Assembly: GCF_001316245.1 (NCBI RefSeq)
Contig: NZ_BBDM01000001.1
Coordinates: 248,001-312,000, forward strand
DNA length: 64,000 nucleotides
Origin: Vulcanisaeta sp. JCM 14467
GTDB taxonomy: Archaea > Thermoproteota > Thermoprotei > Thermoproteales > Thermocladiaceae
Direction: 5' to 3'
Shown here: positions 40,480 to 50,857 of the stretch, piece after piece
Numbering within the stretch: the first letter of the stretch is position 1
Layout: each line of letters begins with the position of its first letter
Program-made: the position numbers and the translations under genes
The notes under the pieces: model-generated
What the model was told of the DNA's origin: nothing
What the model saw: the letters and a program-made list of their open reading frames with translations, nothing else
Database searches by the model: none

Positions 40480-40830
40480 ATGTATAGGCTATTCACGTAC
40501 ATGGCCTTGATTCGATATGTGGAGTTCATATTGATAGTACTTGACTTTGCCTACCTAGGAGTGCTTAACCCCCTGAATAAATTCTTAATAGCTATATTAA
40601 TGACGGCAATAGTTTATTCACTACTTGCCGTGTCGAGCTACTCCTTCGTCATGAGCATGTGGGTAACATTAATACTTGTATTGGCAATAGCAGGTGCGGA
40701 TGCGGCATTACTTATCCTAGCCATAGTTACCCCCTCAGTACCAACCATTGGGTTATACACTGTATGCTTCATAAATATAATCCTCGATGTATTAGTAATT
40801 GTCATGGTTATTGAATTAGTAAGGAGATAG
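40480..40830 (+). CDS. Small four-helix membrane protein, unknown
   Basis: 116 residues made almost entirely of four hydrophobic helices (YVEFILIVLDFAYLGVL, FLIAILMTAIVYSLLAV, WVTLILVLAIAGADAALLIL, VCFINIILDVLVIVMVIEL). No charged motif or family recognised. Its end overlaps the convergent gene by 15 nt. Confidence 0.65.
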   Translation: MYRLFTYMALIRYVEFILIVLDFAYLGVLNPLNKFLIAILMTAIVYSLLAVSSYSFVMSMWVTLILVLAIAGADAALLILAIVTPSVPTIGLYTVCFINIILDVLVIVMVIELVRR

Positions 40831-41187
40831 CACGACAGTACCTCTAACTGGGTAATCGCCAAGACGACCAACTATAACTGCCTCAATCAATATTTTTATC
40901 TCGGAGTTGCTAATGACATTGCCCTTATTAATGACCTTAATTGCATTTCCATGAACCTCAACATCGATATTATCGCTCAATGGCTTAACATTGACGATCC
41001 TAATATGAACTAATGATGGATATATCGGCAGTGTTAATTCCCGGAAGGCGGAAACCCTAATCTTCTTCTTGAGTATCCTCGATATCGTAGCAATAACCCT
41101 ATAATCATTAACTAATGCCGTAAACATGGAAAATCCAATGATGAGTATTACTATTGATATTACCAGGTCAATAATCTCAAAGGCCAT
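40816..41187 (-). CDS. Membrane-anchored protein of unknown function
   Basis: 123 residues: one N-terminal membrane helix (EIIDLVISIVILIIGFSMFTALV) and a soluble beta-rich domain (VHIRIVNVKPLSDNIDVEVHG). It starts 11 nt inside the end of the HIT gene, so the two are probably co-transcribed. No family recognised. Confidence 0.65.
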   Translation of the reverse strand: MAFEIIDLVISIVILIIGFSMFTALVNDYRVIATISRILKKKIRVSAFRELTLPIYPSLVHIRIVNVKPLSDNIDVEVHGNAIKVINKGNVISNSEIKILIEAVIVGRLGDYPVRGTVVLSPY

Positions 41188-41573
41188 ACTCCCTCACCGC
41201 ATCCCTTATCCTACTCACGGAATCCCTAACGGTCTCTGGAACAACCTTGACATTGTAAAAGAGGGTCATGAAGCTAACGTCGCCATTCCACCGAGGAACC
41301 ACCTGAATATACATGTGCGGGGTCAGCGATATCCCCACGTTGAAGCCATGTGGATTGTAAACCTTCCCTAAAATATTGATGATTTTCTTTGTCATGTCCA
41401 TAAGTTCGATGAGCAATGGCGTGCTTATTTCATTAATTGATTGGTGCTTTATTGGTGCTATTATTAAATGCCCGTTATTAAATGGGTGTGGATTGTGAAG
41501 TACTATTATTTTTTTCGTTTTTCATTATTATCAATTCCTCATTACTCATTAATTTACAGATTTCACAATCCAC
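41177..41573 (-). CDS. HIT-family protein with non-canonical active site, frameshifted
   Basis: Histidine-triad nucleotide-binding fold, about 131 residues. A GTG start gives VDCEICKLM, the N-terminal CxxC often seen in HIT proteins. An extra A in the run 41509-41515 breaks the frame before IIVLHNPHPFNNGHLIIAP, the classical HIT strand. The triad HxHxH reads H-M-Y-I-Q (TPHMYIQVVPRW): the middle His nucleophile is Tyr and the last His is Gln. Nucleotide binding is likely; hydrolase or transferase activity is doubtful. Confidence 0.78.
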
Positions 41574-41621
41574 TTGGGTCCCAGGAGGATTAGGAAAATG
41601 TTGATTTTTAAGGTTTTTAAC

Positions 41622-42630
41622 TCACTTTACCGGTATTTTGATGTTCAGTTCTCTCGCTAACTCCTTATACCTATTCCTCACGGTGACCTCAGTGACCTGG
41701 GCAGCCATGGCAACCTCCTTCTGTGTCCTTACCTCGCCCTTAAGGAGCGACGCAATATATACTGCAGCCGCAGCAAGACCAGCTGGATCCTTACCTGCGG
41801 TTAAGCCCTTCTTCTTAGCTTGCTCAAGAATGTTTAATGCCTCCCTCAGTATTTCACCGCTAAGTTTCAATTGCTCAACAATCCTAGGCACGTAAAGCTT
41901 GGGATCACTAAGCGGTAACTTAACGCCCAACTCCCTGGCAATGAGCCTGAAGCACCTCGCAACCTCCTTCCTACTAGCCCTAGTGTATTGACTGATCTCG
42001 TCAAGGCTCCTTGGCATACCAATCTTCCTACAGGCCATGTGTAGGCAGGCGGCTACAATGGCCTCAACACTCCTGCCTCTGACTAAGCCCTTGGTCAATA
42101 CCTGTTCGTAAATCCCCATGGCCTCATCAACGCACGCCTTTGGAATACCCAGCTGTGATGATATCCTGCTTAACTCATTCATTGCCTGTATTATGTTACG
42201 CTCATAACTCGTCTGAACCCTAACCCTCTGCTGCCACTTCCTATACTTCAGGATCTCGAGCTTCCTCTTAATATCAAGCTCCTTACCACTGGCATCCTTG
42301 GTCGCCCAATCAATAGTCGTGGTCAAAGCCTCACTGGTCAACCTATTAAGCGGACCACCAGCTCTGGCCCTAGCTCCTTCTCCTCGGCAGTGAAGGCCCT
42401 CCACTCAGGTCTAAGGTCAATAACGTGCTCAAGAACCACAGAGCCACACTTAGCACATATTACCTGACCATTCTCGTAATCAAATATGAATGTGGTTGAG
42501 CCACAGTATGGGCATACCAGTTTTTCCTCGCCTTCGGACTTGAATTCTATAATCTTACCTGATACCTTCAACTTACTTAATAGATTAGATCCACCTGCTG
42601 GTCCTTCCTTTCCTGTGTGGGGTTAGACAT
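41622..42630 (-). CDS. tfb: Transcription initiation factor IIB (TFB), two frameshifts
   Basis: Recruits RNA polymerase to TATA-bound TBP. An N-terminal zinc ribbon (CPYCGS...CAKCGSVV), the B-reader/linker [18 protein letters not shown], and two cyclin repeats (for example [21 protein letters not shown] and [18 protein letters not shown]) with recognition helix [12 protein letters not shown]. Bases are missing near 42369 (ELGARAGG) and near 42620 in a C run, which restores the start ATG 42630 ([16 protein letters not shown]). About 336 residues. A TTG start at 42571 would be the fallback. Confidence 0.92.
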
Positions 42631-42696
42631 AAATATCCCTTATTAAAGCTTTTCGCTTGTTGTTTAATTATTTATAAACCTTTCTCTTCATAAAAA

Positions 42697-43679
42697 TTAT
42701 TTAGAGCCCTCACGAAGCAGCTTCCTAATTCTTGCTAATAAACCATAAACCTGTAATTCACCGCTTGATCCCCTGAGTAACCTATAATGATGCTCACTAA
42801 CAATGTAGACCGCCTTAGGCTTTAACTCCTCGGGAACCTTCAATTGCGAAGTGGCTGAGATAACCTCCCTATGGATTATTTTAATTATGTCAAGGGGATC
42901 GGCACCCTCATCCCTTATCAATGACATCACCTCCTTAACGGCCTTACCAAAATCGCCAATTACGGCTTCCGTAACTATCGCCCTAACCCTAGCTGGGCTA
43001 ACCTTACCCAAAGCCCTATAGACCGCCTCCTCATCAACAACACCGCCCAATGATGATGCCGCCTGTAGCGTATTAATTGCCTTCCTCATGTCTCCCTGCT
43101 CACGTCCCAAATTGCCTCCAGGGCCTCGTCGGTTACCTTAACACCCTCCTTTGAAGCAATCTCCTTAAGTCTATTATTCACGGCATCTTTAGGAAGGGGA
43201 GAAAACCTAAATAGGGAGCACCTTGACTGTATTGGCTCGATTATTCCGGATGGGTAATTAGCAAGCAATATGAACCTAACAGATGTGGTATACATCTCCA
43301 TTATCCTCCTCAGGGCCTGCTGAGCATCGGGTGTCATGTTATCAGCCTCATCAAGAATTATCAATCTAAAGGGCGCCTTGACCGTAGGCATCGTCTTCGC
43401 AAACTCCTTAACCTTCTCCCTAATCATCGCGATACCCCTCTCGTCACTTGCATTAAGTTCTAGCGTATTCTCACGCCATGCATCACCGTAAAGCTCGTGG
43501 GCAATGGCAAGGGCCATCGTGGTCTTACCAGTGCCCGGAGGCCCAAAGAATAGTAGGTGCGGTATATTCCCGTTGGCCAGCATTTCCTTTACCCTGGCCT
43601 TAACATGATCCTGATCAATGATATCATCAATCCTCGCGGGACGGTACTTCTCAACCCACAGTACTTCCTCGGATGACAT
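42697..43679 (-). CDS. rfcS: Replication factor C small subunit, frameshifted
   Basis: AAA+ clamp-loader subunit that loads [20 protein letters not shown], Walker [14 protein letters not shown], Walker [10 protein letters not shown], and the SRC motif [12 protein letters not shown] are all present. One base is missing near 43099 (between DVS and [12 protein letters not shown]). About 327 residues. It lies 66 nt upstream of tfb on the same strand. Confidence 0.94.
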
Positions 43680-43704
43680 GCACTACCCTTTTGTATTCAT
43701 ATCC

Positions 43705-44178
43705 TTAAATAAATTCTTTTGCAGTCTCCGAAGCCACGTACTTATTATCCTTCAGTAATACGTACCCTAACCTATTTAGTATTGTTAATAATTCGTACTC
43801 CTTATCGCTCAACTTGTCAATATCATTAACTGATATTGGTAGCTTACTAAGCAGCTTTCTAATGACCTCCTTTGTCGTAACCACCTCCCTATTGGCCGTC
43901 TCATCCCTCAGTAACACGACCTTACTCTCATCTATCAATCTCTTAAGGAGTCTCCTGGCCATCACGTCCCTCGTATCGAGGAATAAATTATTATCTATCG
44001 CCTTAAGCAAGCCACCACCTAATTGCTGAGACCTTGATTGCTGCCGTAATTGCGGAGCCTCCTGGCCGCGTAGTTCCCTCAACTCCTCCTTAATCAAGTC
44101 AAGCTCTCCCTCTATCGTCTCAAGACGCTCAAGAACCTCCCTAAGAAGCTTAATGCATTCATTGAGTTGTGAACTCAT
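43705..44178 (-). CDS. Unknown coiled-coil protein
   Basis: 157 residues. A leading coiled coil (LREVLERLETIEGELDLIKEELREL), a Gln/Ser linker (residues about 40-55), then a helical domain with a winged-helix-like end (KEYELLTILNRLGYVLLKDNKYV). It sits between the TGS GTPase and rfcS on the same strand, 25 nt from rfcS. No family recognised; a DNA-associated role is only inference. Confidence 0.68.
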   Translation of the reverse strand: MSSQLNECIKLLREVLERLETIEGELDLIKEELRELRGQEAPQLRQQSRSQQLGGGLLKAIDNNLFLDTRDVMARRLLKRLIDESKVVLLRDETANREVVTTKEVIRKLLSKLPISVNDIDKLSDKEYELLTILNRLGYVLLKDNKYVASETAKEFI

Positions 44179-44219
44179 TACTTAGTACTGCATAAGGCTA
44201 GTTAATAAGGGGTTCATTG

Positions 44220-45394
44220 TCATAATGATGAGTGAATCTCCACAATATCACCATCATTAAGAACGTAGTTAATACCAACCCTCTTAACGCCCGACGGTAC
44301 TTATCAATCCTCCAAACCCTGGCGTACCTAAACCCCTCATAAAACCTACTATGGATCCTCCTGGCCAGGTCACCCACAGTCGAGCCCCTCCTAAGCACGA
44401 AGGGCTTTGGTGAGTATGTATCGGCATCTGGCTCCTTTGTGTAAACCCTTATTAAGTCCATGACCTTTAGTAAGGATTCACCAAGCATCCTGGAATCAAT
44501 GGTGCAATCCTTAAGTGATGCCGTTAATACCATCACTTCACTACCCAACTTTGCGGCGATGCTCCTTACATAATCGCTATCGGTTAGGTCGATCTTATTT
44601 ATTAAAACGAGGGAGGGCTTGTACACTATGTCCTTGAATATTGATTCCTCAACATCATCCAACGTGGCCTCCCCATTAATCATGACCAACGCATTGTTTA
44701 TGCCATAGCTCACCAACAGCTTCTTAACGTCCTCAGCCGTACCATTAACCAACTTGCCAACGACCTGAATACCACCCGTAGGCCTCCTCTCAATCGTTAC
44801 AAAACCCCTCGGCTTAACTATGTATATTCCATTCTCCCTAAGCATGCTCTTCAGGGCATTGTATTGAGCCTCAACATCACTGCTCGCATCGAGGATTACT
44901 ATTGCACTATCCGCATTCCTAATCATGGACAGTGCCATGGAGTTCACGTCTGAGTCTACGTCATAGATGTTTATTGATGGCAGCTTCACCAGTTGGAAGT
45001 AGACGTTGCCGTAAATGAACATGCCAGGTATTGGCTCCATGGATGAGAATGGTATATCGTCAGGCTCAACCTTAACGTTAGTCAAGCACCTCAAAAGGCT
45101 TGATTTACCGGATGATGGTGGTCCAATAACAACGACTTGCGCATCACCCTCCTTCTCAACGTATATATTAATACCGCCAGACCTTAGCGACCTCTCCTTA
45201 ACCCTCCTCTCCTCAATCTCCCTCCTCAACTGAGCCATCCTCCTCCTAGCCCAGTGAACCAGGTTCTCCGTACCCTTATGCTTAGGTACAGTGCTGAGGA
45301 ATTCTTCAAGTGCCTTCAGCTTTTCCTCGGGTGTCTTGGCCTCCATTACCTTCAACCACTTAGCCTTGGCCTCGGGTGGCAGGTTCGCGGGCAT
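44220..45394 (-). CDS. DRG/Obg-like GTPase with TGS domain, frameshifted, altered G3
   Basis: About 391 residues after restoring one base near 44297, which turns a ragged tail into KYPSGVKRVGINYVLNDGDIVEIH, a clear TGS domain end. An N-terminal helical part (EAKAKWLKVMEAKTPEEKL...HKGTENLVHWARRRMAQLR) is typical of DRG. G1 is VIGPPSSGKSSLL and G4 LINKIDL. G3, normally DLPG, reads KLPS, so the catalytic Asp/Gly are absent. It may bind nucleotide with altered hydrolysis. DRG proteins associate with ribosomes. Confidence 0.83.
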
Positions 45395-45446
45395 TACTAA
45401 AGTTAATAATAATTATTACGGACTTAAATAATTTTACGAACACGAA

Positions 45447-46401
45447 CTAGACATCCTCAACTCCCTTATCAGTAATCCTAAACATGGCGCTAGCCTTAAA
45501 CGGTAGCTAGGCGAGTCGAGGACCTCCATGACCTTAATATCCTCCTTAGACTTCCTCAGGAAGAGCCTATGCGTGACCGCGTGAGCCAGGACGTTACCGC
45601 CGGCTGGCCTCTTAACCTCGATATAACCCATTGGTACATCAAGGACTTGGTTTGTGAGGACTACGTAAACGTTATAGACCTTGGCAATCCTCATCAACCA
45701 ATCAAGTATGTAATTAAGCCTCTGCTGCCTCTCGGCGAGTCTTTCCCTACCCTTAAATTCAGCCCTGTAAAGGGCTATTATCGAGTCAACCACGATGAGC
45801 TTCGCATTGGCTTGTTCCACGAGCTTAACAACATCGAACTTAATCCTATCCTCAAGATCTGCGGCATTGATCACCTTGATAACGTATATATTATCTAGAG
45901 TCTCATTGGGGTCGAGGTCAAACCTTTGGGCGATATTGACTATCCTATTTGGTGAGAAGGCCTCCTCAGTGTCCAGGTAAACCGCGGCACCGCCAACACC
46001 GCCCTTATCCTGACTCAGTTGAACCGTTACTGATAATTGATGGCATAGTTGGGTCTTACCCGTGCCGAACTCACCGGCGAATTCATAAATGGCCTTGGGC
46101 TCTAAGCCACCCTGTAGTAGCTCATCGATTGCCCTAACGTTTGTTTTCAGCCTTACAATGCCCTCAAAGTTCTTGCTAGATCCGTCGCCCTCGAAACCCT
46201 ATTACTACCGAAGACAATGTCTCTCGCGGACCTCAGTATCTTCTCAACCCTATCTGGAGTCATGTCTGTTAACTCAATGAGCTCTTCAGGATTAAAGAGT
46301 GCCAAGTGCTTAACACTGAGTATTCCCTTAGACTTAAGTAACTGCGCCGTCTTTGGTCCAATACCCTCTAGATCCTCTAAATCAATGTTCTCCTGGGGCA
46401 T
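45447..46401 (-). CDS. radA: DNA repair and recombination protein RadA, two frameshifts
   Basis: Archaeal Rad51/RecA recombinase, about 318 residues. An N-terminal helix-hairpin-helix (DLEDLEGIGPKTAQLLKSKG) precedes Walker A GEFGTGKTQLCHQ, Walker B LIVVDSIIALYRAEF and L2 region NQVLDVPMGYIEVKRPAGGNVLAHA. Bases are missing near 46171 (LARNFEGIVRLKT) and near 45490 (RLAAMFRITDKGVEDV). The ATG start at 46401 is normal for the family. Divergent from lysO. Confidence 0.94.
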
Positions 46402-46485
46402 TCCTTCTCAATCCATGATTTCGCCACTCAACAATAAATAGGTATTTGTTAAGAATTATAAGGGTGAGACCTTTAGAAGAGTCAC

Positions 46486-47415
46486 GTGACTAGCTTTGCC
46501 GATGTAATTGGTGATTTATTCCTGATAGTATTCCCGATAACAATGATTATTGGGTATGTATTTAGGAGTAGAGTTAGGAGACTCAGTATCGGTAATTACC
46601 TACAGTACGTGGTCATGACGTTAATATACACAATGGCCCTTTGGGCAGGCAATATAGTGGCGAGTAATTATGTTCTCTACATAATACTCTACTCGGTGGT
46701 GTATGCCATAATCTCCATAGTGATGAGTCTGGTCTTCACATTGCCGATAAGTCTTGCCGTAAATACGAGGCGATTCCAAGAGACATACCTGGGCAATAGT
46801 CATGGTGTTAATACGAGACTACCATTAATATTGCTAGCAATTCTGGTGATTGGTTGGCTATTGGGCTATTACGTTAGATTTAAACCCATTATTAACTACC
46901 TTGATTACTTAATCACGCTTGAGCTACTCGTGCTAATTCTAGTGATTGGTCTTGACATTGGTTCATCAATAAACATGTCATTAATCGCACAGGGATACCT
47001 CGGTATTGTGATTGCGGCCACGTCATTACTGGGTAGCTCTATTGGAGGCTTGATACTGCACTACCTAACCAATATACCGTTGGCCGTATCCCTGGGAGTA
47101 TCAATGGGGATGGGGTGGTACTCATTGGCAGGGCCTCTCCTCAGTGTTAGGTTTGGGCCTGCCATGGGTACCCTGGCCTTCCTGGCTAATTTCCTTAGGG
47201 AGCAGTTAACGTACTTGTTAGTCCCTTCAATAGTGATTGCGGGCTTTAGGGACATCTCCCTAGTATCTATTGGTGGTGCGACGTCAATGGACGATACATT
47301 GCCAATTTATAGGTTGTACATGGGCGAGGCAGGGGGTTTCATAGCGTTTGTCAGTGGTTTCGTAATAACAATGGCACTCCCTGAGCTACTGCCTTACGTG
47401 ATCACGATTAGGTAG
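46486..47415 (+). CDS. LysO family transporter (DUF340)
   Basis: 309 residues and about eight membrane helices. The C-terminal region GWYSLAGPLLSVRFGPAMGTLAFLANFLREQLT and VSIGGATSMDDTLPIY is characteristic of LysO, shown in E. coli to export lysine or a toxic lysine analogue. Whether lysine is the substrate here is unknown. GTG start at 46486. Stops 2 nt from the convergent CBS gene. Confidence 0.88.
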   Translation: MTSFADVIGDLFLIVFPITMIIGYVFRSRVRRLSIGNYLQYVVMTLIYTMALWAGNIVASNYVLYIILYSVVYAIISIVMSLVFTLPISLAVNTRRFQETYLGNSHGVNTRLPLILLAILVIGWLLGYYVRFKPIINYLDYLITLELLVLILVIGLDIGSSINMSLIAQGYLGIVIAATSLLGSSIGGLILHYLTNIPLAVSLGVSMGMGWYSLAGPLLSVRFGPAMGTLAFLANFLREQLTYLLVPSIVIAGFRDISLVSIGGATSMDDTLPIYRLYMGEAGGFIAFVSGFVITMALPELLPYVITIR

Positions 47416-47417
47416 TG

Positions 47418-47891
47418 CTAAACCCCCTCATCAATATTTATGAGGTCCCTAATCATGCTCATCTCCTCCTCCGTAACCCCCAGCCTACCTATGTCCATGT
47501 CAACCAGGAGCCTAGCCAGGGCTATCGCGGCGTCCCTAATCGATATTATACCAACTGCCTTGCCATCCTCATCAACTATTGGCAGGTGCCTAATGCCGTG
47601 CTTAGCCATTATGTGCACGGCCTTTATCAGGCTTGCATCTTCCTCAATGACTATTACGTCCCTAGTCATGACATCGCCGACTGTTAATGAGTCAAGGCTC
47701 GCGTTATTTGCCACCAACCTCAATAAATCCCTCTCGGTGAAGACGCCGATGACTCTGCCCTCCTCATTAACCACGATCATCGAGCCAATATTCCTCTCAT
47801 TCATCAACCTAATAACGTTAGTTAGGGGCTCATTATCTTTAACGGTTATGAGGACCTCCCTCATTACATCCCTAACACGCGGTATTGCCAT
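47418..47891 (-). CDS. Two-CBS-domain protein
   Basis: 157 residues with two CBS repeats, each ending in the usual VxGxxTxRD-like step (RVIGVFTERDLLRL; KAVGIISIRDAAIAL), and VGDVMTRDVIVIEEDASL opening the second. Such stand-alone proteins sense adenine nucleotides or SAM; the target is unknown. A strong TATA-like run (TATATAT) lies upstream in 47900-47930. Confidence 0.92.
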   Translation of the reverse strand: MAIPRVRDVMREVLITVKDNEPLTNVIRLMNERNIGSMIVVNEEGRVIGVFTERDLLRLVANNASLDSLTVGDVMTRDVIVIEEDASLIKAVHIMAKHGIRHLPIVDEDGKAVGIISIRDAAIALARLLVDMDIGRLGVTEEEMSMIRDLINIDEGV

Positions 47892-47938
47892 GTATAATAA
47901 GTGCTCTTAAGGTCCTATATATACTTTTTATATCGTAC

Positions 47939-50456
47939 CTAGACTATGAGGAGCCTGACCCACCTAAGGCTTAGGGTGAATGGTATAAACAACACACCAG
48001 CGCCGCTGAAGAACTTCGTGTACATCTCATAGAAGTGAAGCCTTAGGCTTTGTACAAAGGCCACGAAGCCCTCACCAAGTATTATCAATAGGTTAAACAC
48101 GATAAGCACGGCTAAACCAGCCGGCGTAAATAGACCCAGAGAGACAGCCCAGGCATAGGTCATTGCAGTGAAGACAGCATGCATAATGGCAACTATGCTC
48201 AGCCTCATGAACGATATTGTGTTTGTGAGGCTCGGTATCGCAGCCTCAGCACTAACCTCAACGGCTAACTGCGCGCCGCTAAATCCCGGAACACCCCTGT
48301 ACTTAGCCCTGAAGTAGAATAATGAATATATTAGTATCGCTAATAGGGCGAATACGGCATATGCCCAATACCACACTAAGCCCTTTATTACATTAAACAT
48401 GGAATACAGCGGTTGTAGTAATGGCGTCTTTTCACCGACGATTATGACTGGCACAAAGCCAATACCCATCAGGGCCAGTACTAGGAATAGGAAGAAGAAG
48501 AAGAGCGGTACGTAGAATCCCACGGCTAAGTCCCTCTCACCACCCCTGTAGGCATTAATCGCCTTAAACGCGAAGGCGAGTAATAGTGATACTATGCCCA
48601 CCATTATCGAAACAGCCAGCATTGCGTAAATAGAATTAGAAAGAACCTCCATCGCAGTGCCGTGAACGTGAACAAGCCTGAATGGTGCTGGTAATACCTC
48701 TATTCCGAATATGGTGCCGCTCTCCACGAAGGTGAAGATTATTGACCAAACACCGGCCATGAGGAATATTAAGCCCCACATGGAGTACTTACCACCAAAT
48801 ATCGAGCGTAGGAAGGCGTTGGGTCCATTATACCTAGACCTGTATAGGGCGTAGCCGAATAGGGATAGTACCACGCCATGACCCAGGTCTGGGTACATCC
48901 AACCGTAGAATGCGGGAAAGAGTATGAAGGTTAGTATTACTGGGCTTATCTCCACGTACTTGGGTACGCCGTACATGTACGTTATCTTCTTAAAGGCATC
49001 AACGGGTTTCGGGTACTCCTCAAGTGTTGGTGCCTTCTCGGGCTCTATTTCCCTGACGTACACCACCCTACTCTCCTTCCTAACCCTGGCATCAATAGCC
49101 AATTTACCAAGCAGTGATGCCAGTAAATCATCGAACTTGCTCGATAGGCTCTCCTTAACGTAGCCGGCTATCGTTACCACATCACCACTGACCTTATTAA
49201 TACCATTAACACCATAGGTAGAGACCTCATTGAACTCCTTCACAAAATCCTCATACTCCCTCTCCAAGTCCTTAAGTCTCGTCCTTAAATCAACCAATTC
49301 CCTACCGGTTAACTCAAATGCAGACTTGATATCGATTAGGTAATCCCTACTTATCTCATAGACCTCCTTACCCAATGACTTAACGTGAGATTCTCCGGAG
49401 GCTCTATAATCGTGAGTATCGATAAGTCCATGCCCTCAACATCACGCTTAATGTACATGAGCCCCTTAACATATTCCTCATTAACGCCACCCCTAATTGC
49501 GAATACCCTAAACCTTAACCTACTAAGGCCCTCGAAGGAAATTCCAGACCTCTTCATGTACTCCAGGGTCTCATGTATTATCTCTAACTCCCTGATTCTA
49601 TTCTTGGTATCATTCACGGAATTAACAATTTGCATTAACCTGTCACCAACATCCCTACCCTCAGGTATTGCGGAGTCCATGTACTGCCTAACAATGTTCG
49701 TTACCGTGTCGGAAAGATCAATTATGGCGTAAGCCCTATCACTAACCTTCATTAGAAAGTCCTGAAACTCCTGCTCAAGCTTCCCCAACCTACCCTCCAA
49801 CTCAGCCAACTTACTCTTCATGGAGCCTAAATCAATGTTGCTTGGTACCTCAAGTGGATTCGTATTAAATAATTTGTACGCGTTCAATAAGCCTGCCTAG
49901 CCCACTCAGTATATCACTAATGCGTAAAACCTATCCTGAACCTTCACGGGTAATGTCTCAGCACCGTAGTTAGCAATGGCATTCCTGAACTCGTTGAAGT
50001 CCCCCTCACTCAGTGGAACTATGTCTATCGAGAAGTGCCTTAGTCTCTCCATAATGACACTGCCGACGGCCGACACGACATCGACTATGCTCCTAAGCCT
50101 CACGTACTCATTCCTAACACCCTCTATGGAGTTAGGTATTGCCTAACCCTCGTGAGTAGGTCCTCACCATCCTCAATTATGTACTCGAGAAGCTCATTAA
50201 ATAAACCGACCTTAACCTCGTGGGGGTTCGTCGGTGGTGGTATTGAGTATTGATTTAAAATCCTGCTTAACTCCCTGGATATGTCCTCAATCCTCCTAAT
50301 CTTCTCCGAGTACTTACTCGGCACCCTAGGCGCCGGTATTGCCCCAGGCCTTGTTATTGGCATGAAGTACCCGGCATTGCCTATATTCATTAATAGGTCA
50401 AAGGCGTGCTCTGACGGCAATGTAATCTTATACTCAATAAGTCTCGCTATTGGCAT
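47939..50456 (-). CDS. atpI: A-type ATP synthase subunit I, four frameshifts
   Basis: Membrane stator subunit (subunit a-equivalent) of the A1Ao ATP synthase. The N-terminal peripheral part begins MPIARLIEYKITLPSEHAF and contains long coiled-coil helices; the C-terminal part has about seven membrane helices with typical VPGFSGAQLAVEVS and FMRLSIVAIMHA. Breaks: near 50140 (1 nt), 49907 (1 nt), 49870 (2 nt) and 49380 (1 nt). Restored length is about 840 residues, slightly long for the family; the stretch 49860-49910 is the least certain reading. No other ATP synthase genes are in the window. Confidence 0.87.
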
Positions 50457-50561
50457 TCGATAGGCAAAGGCTTATTATAGAATTTAAGCATTATTCCTCA
50501 GAGTCTAGCTACGACCATTTACGAAAGTAGCATTTAAAAATGCTGGGTTATGGTATGTGTC

Positions 50562-50840
50562 GTGTCAATGCAGGCAAAGACGATTAAGGCCAGGATATAC
50601 TCGATAAGGAGGGGTTCAATTGGTTACTCAAGGGATGCAATAATAATAGTGCCTGGCATTGAGACCGCGAATGATGCGGCTAAGTTCCTTAATGCGAAGG
50701 TTGTGTGGAAGTCGAGAACGGGGACCGAAATAGTAGGAAGTGTGCTAAGGGTGTGGGGTAAGCATGGTCAATTACTCGTTAGGTTTAGGCGGGGATTGCC
50801 AGGGCAGGCCCTTGGCGATATTGTGGATTTAATACTGTAG
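50562..50840 (+). CDS. rpl35ae: Ribosomal protein eL33 (L35Ae)
   Basis: Core KTIKARIYSIRRGSIGYSRD, IVGSVLRVWGKHGQLLVRFRRGLPGQALGDIV is diagnostic. A TATA-like CATTTAAAAAT (50531-50541) lies about 26 nt before the GTG at 50562, favouring it over the in-frame codon at 50550; an ATG at 50568 is also possible. About 92 residues. Confidence 0.92.
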   Translation: MSMQAKTIKARIYSIRRGSIGYSRDAIIIVPGIETANDAAKFLNAKVVWKSRTGTEIVGSVLRVWGKHGQLLVRFRRGLPGQALGDIVDLIL

Positions 50841-50857
50841 GGCTTAAAAGGATGTTA

